The position numbers and the translations under genes were made by a program. A stretch of 64,000 bases of DNA from Leisingera aquaemixtae. GTDB taxonomy: Bacteria; Pseudomonadota; Alphaproteobacteria; Rhodobacterales; Rhodobacteraceae. This document shows positions 58,154 through 64,000 of this stretch, one piece after another. The number at the start of each line of letters is the position of its first letter. Position 1 is the first letter of the stretch. Location of the stretch: positions 372,001 to 436,000 of the forward strand of contig NZ_JAHVJQ010000003.1 of assembly GCF_019801145.1 (NCBI RefSeq), written 5' to 3'. Below the pieces are notes generated by a model. It did no database searches. It was not told the DNA's origin and saw only the letters and a list, made by a program, of their open reading frames with translations.

Positions 58154-59119
58154 TCAGCTGCCGCCCATGGTGATCACCACCTTGCCGGTCGATTTGCGGC
58201 TGCGCAGCAGCTCCAGGCCGTCGCCCGCCTGCTCCAGCGGCAGGGTGTGGCTGATGTGGGGCTTGATGCGGCCCGCGCCGTGCCAGGCAAACAGCGTCTC
58301 AAAGGAGCGGCGCACCGCCTCGGGGCGGAACTTCATGTAGCCGCCCAGGTAGAAGCCGATCACCGTCAGGTTCTTCACCAGCAGATGGTTGGCCGGGATC
58401 TGCGGCACTTCGCCGCCGGCAAAACCGACCGGCAGCAGCCGCGCGCCGGGATTGGCAGAGCGGAAGGCCGCCTTCCACACATCGCCGCCAATGGCGTCAT
58501 AGACCACATCCGCCCCGCCAAGCGCCTTGACCGCGCTGCGCAGGTCCTCGCCGGCGTCGATCAGGTGATTGGCGCCCGCGGCAGCGGCGACATCGAGCTT
58601 CTCCTGGCCGCGGGCCTGGGCGATCACCGTCGCGCCCATCAGCTTGCCGATCTCCACCGCGGTCAGCCCGACGCCGCCCGCGGCGCCGGTCACCAGCAGG
58701 GTCTCCCCAGGCTGCAGCCGGGCGCAGTGATCCAGCGCCATATGGCTGGTGCCATAGGCGATCTGAATGGCCGCGGCATGTTCGAAACTCATCGCATTCG
58801 GGATCCGGATCAGCCGCGCGGCATCAAACACCCCCGCCTCTGCCAGCCCGCCGGAGCCGCCGAACACCGCCACCCGGTCGCCGATGGCAAAACCCTCGGT
58901 GCCCGCGCCAAGCGCAGTGACCACCCCGGCCGCTTCCAGCCCCAGGGTAAAGGGCGGCTCCGGCGTGTCCTGGTAGCTGCCCTTCATCATCAGGAGGTCG
59001 GCGAAATTCAGTCCGCAGGCCCGCAGGGCGACAGCTGCCTGCCCGGGACCGGGGAGCGGGCACTCCGTTTGCGTCAAAGCGGCCGGCTGGCCGAAAGCTG
59101 AAACCTGGAAAGCCTGCAT
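58154..59119 (-). CDS. NADPH:quinone oxidoreductase family protein
   Basis: A 321-residue MDR-superfamily enzyme with a GroES-like N domain (PGPGQAAVALRACGLNFADL) and a Rossmann cofactor domain (LLVTGAAGGVGLTAVEIGKL). It lacks zinc-ligand cysteines, as quinone reductases do. It would reduce quinones or enone-type compounds with NADPH. The ATG at 59119 is used. It is divergent from the XRE gene. Confidence 0.9.
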   Translation of the reverse strand: MQAFQVSAFGQPAALTQTECPLPGPGQAAVALRACGLNFADLLMMKGSYQDTPEPPFTLGLEAAGVVTALGAGTEGFAIGDRVAVFGGSGGLAEAGVFDAARLIRIPNAMSFEHAAAIQIAYGTSHMALDHCARLQPGETLLVTGAAGGVGLTAVEIGKLMGATVIAQARGQEKLDVAAAAGANHLIDAGEDLRSAVKALGGADVVYDAIGGDVWKAAFRSANPGARLLPVGFAGGEVPQIPANHLLVKNLTVIGFYLGGYMKFRPEAVRRSFETLFAWHGAGRIKPHISHTLPLEQAGDGLELLRSRKSTGKVVITMGGS

Positions 59120-59470
59120 GTCCTCTCCTCACCTGTTACGGGAATCGGCATGATTCGCACGGCCACACTGTCGGCCTGCCGCCGCGCCGCGCATCTCGCT
59201 ATTTCTGGGGAGGTACGCGATCCCCAGCTGCTTGGCAATAAAACGTTTAGAAAAATGATACATGAAATCATGCGCTTGACTTTCAACCCCTCGTAACGCG
59301 CGACGGCAGTCTTGCAATCAACCGCAAGGGTTGTACACTTTTGCTCAGAGGTTGAGGTCAGATCGCTCTGATGGGGAAACGTGTTTCCGGCAAGCAGTGG
59401 AAATCGCCGCAACATGTTATTGGAACAGCGGTCCGGGTTGCAGCCGGATGTACAGATTTAGGAGAATCGC
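59120..59470. other. Divergent intergenic region with a predicted promoter
   Basis: No gene is visible in these 351 bases. TTGCAA (59312-59317) and TACACT (59334-59339), 16 bp apart, form a good plus-strand promoter for the XRE gene. A second possible pair is TTGGCA (59232) and TGATAC (59256), 18 bp apart. A small dyad CAACC-GCAA-GGGTTG lies between the first pair of boxes. Confidence 0.5.
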
Positions 59471-59842
59471 ATGGCTCATCCCGTAGACGTGCACGTGGGA
59501 AAGCGGATCCGCCATCGCCGGTGGCTGATTGGCATGACGCAGCAGCAGCTCGCTGAGCAGGTCGGCATCAAATTCCAGCAGATCCAGAAGTATGAAACCG
59601 GTGCCAACCGGGTCAGCGCCTCCCGCCTGTGGGATATTTCCGACGCGCTGGAAGTGCCTGTAAGCTTCTTCTTCGAGGGCCTGCAGGAAGAGGGCAAGTC
59701 CCCCGCCGAGAAAGCCTCCGTGCCGGAGGACCTGATGGGCGACAAGGAAGCACTGGATCTGGTGCGCTCCTACTATGCAATTCCGGAAAACCAGCGCCGC
59801 CGCCTGTTCGAACTGGCCCGGGTGCTGAGCGACGTCGCCTGA
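59471..59842 (+). CDS. XRE family helix-turn-helix regulator
   Basis: A 123-residue protein with an HTH_3 domain at about residues 11-70 (RIRHRRWLIGMTQQQLAEQV, GIKFQQIQKYETGANRVSAS) and a short helical tail (LVRSYYAIPENQRRRLFELA). Similar small XRE regulators are conserved in Alphaproteobacteria and often act in stationary-phase or stress control. The target genes are unknown. The ATG at 59471 follows TTAGGAGAATCGC. Confidence 0.88.
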   Translation: MAHPVDVHVGKRIRHRRWLIGMTQQQLAEQVGIKFQQIQKYETGANRVSASRLWDISDALEVPVSFFFEGLQEEGKSPAEKASVPEDLMGDKEALDLVRSYYAIPENQRRRLFELARVLSDVA

Positions 59843-59939
59843 AGACAAGGCGGCCGCGGACACGGCTTTGCGGCGCAAAAGACCGCGAAAGGCGGGTTTG
59901 CGCTTGCAATGAAGGCGGCCTGGTGGCACCCGTTCGGGT

Positions 59940-60731
59940 ATGACACAGGCCGCTCTTTCCGATCTCGACGTAGCACACAGGATGGCAGACGCAGCCCGCG
60001 CCGCCATCCTTCCGCATTTCCGCACGTCCTCGCTGAACACCGAAAACAAGCTGGCCGGCGGGTTCGACCCGGTGACCGTGGCCGACCGCGCCGCCGAGCA
60101 GGCGATGCGGGCGGTGCTGGCCGAGCTGCGCCCGCAGGACGGTATCCTGGGCGAGGAGTTCGGCGCTGAGGCCGGCAGCTCCGGCCGCACCTGGGTGCTG
60201 GACCCGATCGACGGCACCCGCGGCTTCATCAGCGGCACGCCGACCTGGGGGGTGCTGATTGCGCTGGCGGATGAAAACGGCCCTTTCCTTGGCGTGATCG
60301 ACCAGCCCTATACCGGCGAGCGCTTCTGCGGCGGGCCGGAGACCGCCACGATGACCGGTCCGCTGGGTGAAAGGCCCCTGCAAACGCTTGGCACCGCGGC
60401 GCTGGCCGACGCCATCCTGTTCACCACCTTTCCCGAGGTCGGGACCGCCGAAGAACGCGCGGGCTTCGAACGGGTTTCCGCCCGGGCCAAGCTGACCCGT
60501 TACGGCATGGACTGCTACGCCTATGCCCTGGTTGCGGCCGGGCAGGCGGATCTGGTGATCGAGGCGGGCCTCAACGCCTATGACATCCAGGCGCCGATTG
60601 CGGTGATCCAGGCGGCAGGCGGCATCGTCACCGACTGGCAGGGCAACCCGGCCCACAACGGCGGCCGCGCCCTGGCGGCGGCCAATGCAGAGATCCACGC
60701 GGCAGCGCTGGAGCTGCTGCGCCAGCCATAG
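59940..60731 (+). CDS. hisN: Histidinol-phosphatase, inositol monophosphatase family
   Basis: A 263-residue Mg2+-dependent phosphatase. It has the family motifs GEEFG (about 80), WVLDPIDGTRGFISG (about 93-107) and AYDIQAPIAVIQAAGG near the C terminus. This alphaproteobacterial branch with the DPIDGTRGF motif is the HisN type for histidine synthesis; activity on other phosphates such as inositol-1-phosphate is possible. The ribosome site before the ATG at 59940 is weak. It stands alone downstream of the XRE gene. Confidence 0.88.
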   Translation: MTQAALSDLDVAHRMADAARAAILPHFRTSSLNTENKLAGGFDPVTVADRAAEQAMRAVLAELRPQDGILGEEFGAEAGSSGRTWVLDPIDGTRGFISGTPTWGVLIALADENGPFLGVIDQPYTGERFCGGPETATMTGPLGERPLQTLGTAALADAILFTTFPEVGTAEERAGFERVSARAKLTRYGMDCYAYALVAAGQADLVIEAGLNAYDIQAPIAVIQAAGGIVTDWQGNPAHNGGRALAAANAEIHAAALELLRQP

Positions 60732-60848
60732 ACGGGTTGAAACCGGCAGCCTTGGCCTATAGCTTTGCCGCAGGCCGGTTCTTCGCCCGTTTTCCATCGG
60801 CCGATCACACATTCCCATGAAGCGGGCTGTCTCTAGGAGTGTGTGGAT

Positions 60849-62186
60849 ATGACAGAGATCCTGATTCAAAACGCCGATACCGTCCTGACGATGGACGATT
60901 CCCGCCGTGTGCTGCACGGCGCAGATGTGCTGATCCGCGGCGGCGTGATTGCCGCAGTGGGGCAGGGGCTGCAGACCAGCGGCGACGTGATCTCCGGCCG
61001 CGGTTGCGTGGTCACCCCCGGGCTGGTCAACACCCATCACCATCTGTACCAGAACCTGACCCGCGCGGTTCCTGGCGCGCAGGATGCGCTGCTGTTCGGA
61101 TGGCTGCAGCGGCTTTACCCCATCTGGGCCCGATTCACCCCGGATGAGATGATTGTTTCCGCCCAGCTGGGCCTTGCCGAACTGGCGCTGTCAGGCTGCA
61201 CGCTCAGCTCCGACCACCTGTACCTTTATCCCAACGGCGCCCGGCTGGAGGACACCATCCACGCCGCCCGCGATATCGGCCTGCGCTTTCATCCGACCCG
61301 CGGCGCCATGAGCATCGGCGAAAGCGACGGCGGCCTGCCGCCGGACAGCCTGGTCGAGGATGAGAGCGCAATCCTCGATGACATGATCCGGGTGGTGGAC
61401 GCTTTCCACGACCCTGAAGAAGGCTCCATGTGCCGTGTAGGCCTGGCACCGTGCTCGCCGTTCTCCGTCAGCCGCGAGCTGATGCGCGATGCTGCGCTGC
61501 TGGCCCGCGACAAGGGGGTGATGCTGCACACTCACCTGGCCGAGAACGACGAGGACATCGCTTATTCTGAGGCAAATTTTGGCTGCCGCCCCGGCCAATA
61601 CGCCGAGGAACTAGGCTGGACCGGCGATGATGTCTGGCATGCGCACTGCGTTAAACTCGACGGGCAAGAGATTGATCTCTTTGCCAGAACTCGCACCGGG
61701 GTTGCCCATTGCCCGTGTTCGAACTGCCGCCTTGGCAGCGGCATTGCACCGGTGCGCGCAATGCGCGATGCAGGCGTGCCGGTGGGGCTGGGCGTCGATG
61801 GATCCGCCAGCAACGACATGGCCAGCCTCAGCTCTGAGGCGCGTCAAGCCATGCTGTTGCAGCGGGTGGCAAACGGGGCTGACGCGATGAGCGCCTATGA
61901 AGCGCTGGAGATCGCCACCCGCGGCGGCGCCGATGTGCTGGGCCGCCCCGACTGCGGGCGGCTGGAGCCGGGCAAGCGCGCCGATATCGCAGTCTGGGAC
62001 ACAAGCGGCATCGCCTCCAGCGGCAGCTGGGATGCTGCCGCGCTGCTGCTGGCCGGCCCGACCCAGGTCAAACACCTGTTTGTCGAAGGCAGGCAGATCA
62101 TCCGCGGCGGCGAGCTGGCGACTTTGGACCTGCCGCGGCTGCTGGAGCGCCATCGCGGCCTGGCGCACAAGCTGATGCAGGGGTGA
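60849..62186 (+). CDS. 8-oxoguanine deaminase
   Basis: A 445-residue amidohydrolase. The metal site is in VNTHHHLYQNL; further ligands are in LHTHLAENDED, VWHAHCVKLD and GVDGSASNDMA. The THHHxYQN-TR and GSASND signatures fit the 8-oxoguanine deaminase/TrzN-like branch, which converts 8-oxoguanine to uric acid. The ATG at 60849 follows AGGAG by 9 nt; an earlier GTG is too close to that site. With guanine deaminase nearby, a purine-salvage or catabolic role is likely, but related chlorohydrolases cannot be ruled out. Confidence 0.85.
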   Translation: MTEILIQNADTVLTMDDSRRVLHGADVLIRGGVIAAVGQGLQTSGDVISGRGCVVTPGLVNTHHHLYQNLTRAVPGAQDALLFGWLQRLYPIWARFTPDEMIVSAQLGLAELALSGCTLSSDHLYLYPNGARLEDTIHAARDIGLRFHPTRGAMSIGESDGGLPPDSLVEDESAILDDMIRVVDAFHDPEEGSMCRVGLAPCSPFSVSRELMRDAALLARDKGVMLHTHLAENDEDIAYSEANFGCRPGQYAEELGWTGDDVWHAHCVKLDGQEIDLFARTRTGVAHCPCSNCRLGSGIAPVRAMRDAGVPVGLGVDGSASNDMASLSSEARQAMLLQRVANGADAMSAYEALEIATRGGADVLGRPDCGRLEPGKRADIAVWDTSGIASSGSWDAAALLLAGPTQVKHLFVEGRQIIRGGELATLDLPRLLERHRGLAHKLMQG

Positions 62187-62190
62187 CGCC

Positions 62191-62631
62191 ATGAAGAAAC
62201 GGCGGCTTGCCGCGGCCTTCCTCCTCCTGTGGGCCGTCGAGGCCCAGGCGGAAGATGTGGACCGCTCCGCCGCCGTGGCCGGCGTCAATGGCTTGCGTGC
62301 AGGCTCCGGCCTGCCGCCGCTGGCTTATTCCGCCGGGCTGGAACAGGCCGCGCAGGCCCATGCCGGGGACATGGCGCGCAAAGGGTTCTTTTCCCACACC
62401 GGCAGCGGCGGCAGCAGTCTTGGCACCCGCCTGAAGCGTGCTGGCTATGGCTGGTGCGCGGCTGCCGAGAACATTGCCAAGGGCCAGCCCGGGCTGGCCG
62501 AGGCGATGGCCAGCTGGCAAGCCTCCCGCGGCCACCGCAGAAACATGCTCAGCCGCGAGGTGACCGAATTCGCCGTCGCCCGCGGCGCGGGCAATATCTG
62601 GGTGATGGTGCTGGCCCGGCCGGGCTGCTGA
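62191..62631 (+). CDS. CAP (SCP/PR-1) domain protein
   Basis: A 146-residue secreted protein with a signal peptide (RLAAAFLLLWAVEAQA). The CAP domain follows: LPPLAYSAGLEQAAQAHAGD, GFFSHTGSGGSS and CAAAENIAKGQPG, with conserved His/Glu residues. CAP proteins bind lipids or act outside the cell; none of the bacterial ones is well defined. It starts 4 bp after the deaminase stop, so it is on the same transcript. Confidence 0.88.
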   Translation: MKKRRLAAAFLLLWAVEAQAEDVDRSAAVAGVNGLRAGSGLPPLAYSAGLEQAAQAHAGDMARKGFFSHTGSGGSSLGTRLKRAGYGWCAAAENIAKGQPGLAEAMASWQASRGHRRNMLSREVTEFAVARGAGNIWVMVLARPGC

Positions 62632-62641
62632 TCCGGCGCTG

Positions 62642-63937
62642 CTAGCTGCGCTTGACCGGCTTGCCGCCGATCCAGACCTCGGCAATGGCGCGGTCATCGC
62701 CCATCATGATGGTTGGGAACACCGCTTCCCACACATCTCCGGCCCGCTCGGACCTCTGGGTGATGGCCGGGGTGGAGGCCAGGTTCAGCACCACCAGATC
62801 CGCGTCCATGCCTGCCGCGATGTTCCCGATCTTCCCTTCCATCCGCAGCGCCGTGGCAGAGCCCTGGGTCGCCAGCCACAACAGCTGCGCCGCGTGCAGC
62901 GGGGTGCCGCGCAGCTGGCCGATTTCATAAGCCGCCGCCATCGTGCGCAGCATCGAAAAGCTGGAGCCGCCGCCGGTGTCGGTGGCAAGGCCGATGCGCT
63001 GGCCTTCGGCCATCAGCCCGGCCATATCGAACAGGCCGGAGCCGATGAAGGTATTCGACGTCGGGCAATGGATCAGCGCCGCGCCGAATTCCCGCAGCCG
63101 GTGCCGCTCGCGCTCCTCCAGGTGGATGGCGTGGCCGTAAAGCCCCTTGGCCCCTAAAAGACCGAATTCTTCATAGGTGTCCAGGTAATCGCGGGCCTGC
63201 GGGAACAGCGATTTCACCCACTCGATCTCATCCGTCTGCTCGCTCAGATGCGTCTGCATCAGGCATTCCGGGTGCTTGGCCCAAAGCGCGCCCATTGCCT
63301 CCAGCTGTTCGGGTGTCGAGGTAGGGGAGAACCGTGGTGTGATCGCATATTCCAGCCGGTCCACCCCGTGCCAGCGCGCAATCAGCGCCTCGCTGTCGTC
63401 ATAGGCCGACTGCGGGGTGTCGCGCAGCCCGTCGGGCGCGTTGCGGTCCATGCAGGTCTTGCCCGCCGCCACCCGCTGCCCGCGCGCCTGCGCCGCGGCA
63501 AAGAACGCATCCGCGCTTTCGGGGTGGATGGTGCAATAGCTGCAGACCGTGGTGGTGCCATGGGCCGCGGTCAGGTCCAGGTAGCGGTTTGCGATTTCAT
63601 CGGCATACCCGCGGTCGCCGAACCGCATTTCCTCCGGGAAGGTGTAGCTGTTCAGCCAGTCGATCAGCCGTTTGCCCCAGCTGGCAATGATGGCGGTCTG
63701 CGGGTAATGCACATGGGCATCGACAAACCCCGCCAGGATCAGCTTGCCGGAGTGGTCCACGGTCTCCGCCTCCGGCAGCAGCGCCTGCATTTCCGCCAGC
63801 GTGCCGGCGCCGGCAATCCGCCCGTCCTGCACCGCAACCGCCTCCTGCAGCCGGGCCGCGTCTTCCGGTCGCTCCGAGGCAAAGGGAGAGGCGGAAAAGG
63901 CAAGAACCTGCCCGTTCAGGATGTAACCGGTGCCCAT
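62642..63937 (-). CDS. guaD: Guanine deaminase
   Basis: A 431-residue zinc amidohydrolase that converts guanine to xanthine. Metal ligands are in GFVDAHVHYPQ, MQTHLSEQTDE, LYGHAIHLEE and LATDTGGGSSFSML. GuaD-specific sequences are DWLNSYTFPEE and CPTSNTFIGSGLFD. It is convergent with the 8-oxoguanine deaminase operon, making a purine-catabolic pair. No xanthine dehydrogenase is present in the window. Confidence 0.93.
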   Translation of the reverse strand: MGTGYILNGQVLAFSASPFASERPEDAARLQEAVAVQDGRIAGAGTLAEMQALLPEAETVDHSGKLILAGFVDAHVHYPQTAIIASWGKRLIDWLNSYTFPEEMRFGDRGYADEIANRYLDLTAAHGTTTVCSYCTIHPESADAFFAAAQARGQRVAAGKTCMDRNAPDGLRDTPQSAYDDSEALIARWHGVDRLEYAITPRFSPTSTPEQLEAMGALWAKHPECLMQTHLSEQTDEIEWVKSLFPQARDYLDTYEEFGLLGAKGLYGHAIHLEERERHRLREFGAALIHCPTSNTFIGSGLFDMAGLMAEGQRIGLATDTGGGSSFSMLRTMAAAYEIGQLRGTPLHAAQLLWLATQGSATALRMEGKIGNIAAGMDADLVVLNLASTPAITQRSERAGDVWEAVFPTIMMGDDRAIAEVWIGGKPVKRS

Positions 63938-64000
63938 GCGTCCAACCCTTTCCTTGCAAAATTGCTCGGCGCAGGATACCCGCCGAAAGGGCGCGGGTAA

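Overview
This is a GC-rich alphaproteobacterial chromosome segment, most likely from the Roseobacter group of the Rhodobacteraceae (Leisingera, Phaeobacter or Ruegeria type). The grounds are a SAM-II riboswitch in front of metZ, an alphaproteobacterial type A RNase P RNA, a lysC-ptsP pair, a divergent DUF1127-LysR pair, DUF4453 and DUF2927 proteins, and family-typical protein sequences. Genus is inference. I see no phage, insertion sequence, integrase or CRISPR array, so this looks like core chromosome.

Layout. 0-3 kb: ftsY, an EamA-type permease and septation protein A. 3-7.2 kb: a glutathione transferase, metZ under a SAM-II riboswitch with its own terminator, and a divergent 2-oxoglutarate oxygenase/LysR pair. 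7.2-15.2 kb: folE2, a phasin-like protein with ten 30-bp repeats, trkH, lysC and ptsP. 15.3-22.5 kb: a tightly packed catabolic operon that fits aerobic 2-aminobenzoyl-CoA (anthranilate) degradation: monooxygenase/reductase, SDR, MarR regulator, enoyl-CoA hydratase, acyl-CoA dehydrogenase and CoA ligase. A double MarR-like palindrome overlaps its promoter. 22.6-29.5 kb: tRNA-Cys, a CbiX-type chelatase, tRNA-Gly, an ABC exporter, an acyl-CoA synthetase, an esterase and a DUF4453 protein. 29.5-37.2 kb: a phosphodiesterase-like enzyme, a DUF1326-DUF2182 pair and a peptide ABC importer.

37.6-44.4 kb: dtd, hsp20 and a five-gene envelope/stress operon (xpaC, telA, DUF2927 lipoprotein, SPFH-GYF protein, double zinc-ribbon protein) headed by a possible 24-residue membrane peptide. 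44.4-51.9 kb: rluB, tadA, a TetR-YciI-tag operon with tandem operators, a UPF0173 hydrolase, gatC-gatA, an Excalibur lipoprotein and an N-acetylmuramoyl-alanine amidase. 52-59 kb: rnpB, whose 3' strand overlaps a membrane adenylate cyclase gene, then rpmG, small proteins, a YccA-type membrane protein, DUF1127/LysR and a quinone oxidoreductase. 59.4-64 kb: an XRE regulator, hisN, 8-oxoguanine deaminase, a CAP-domain protein and guanine deaminase.

The most interesting non-coding signal is a dispersed intergenic element seen five times (near 1.3, 5.3, 19.7 and twice at 52.0 kb). Each copy has a conserved head (TTCATCTGGCTGAAAATA-like) followed by one or two hairpins whose sequences differ between copies while their pairing is kept.
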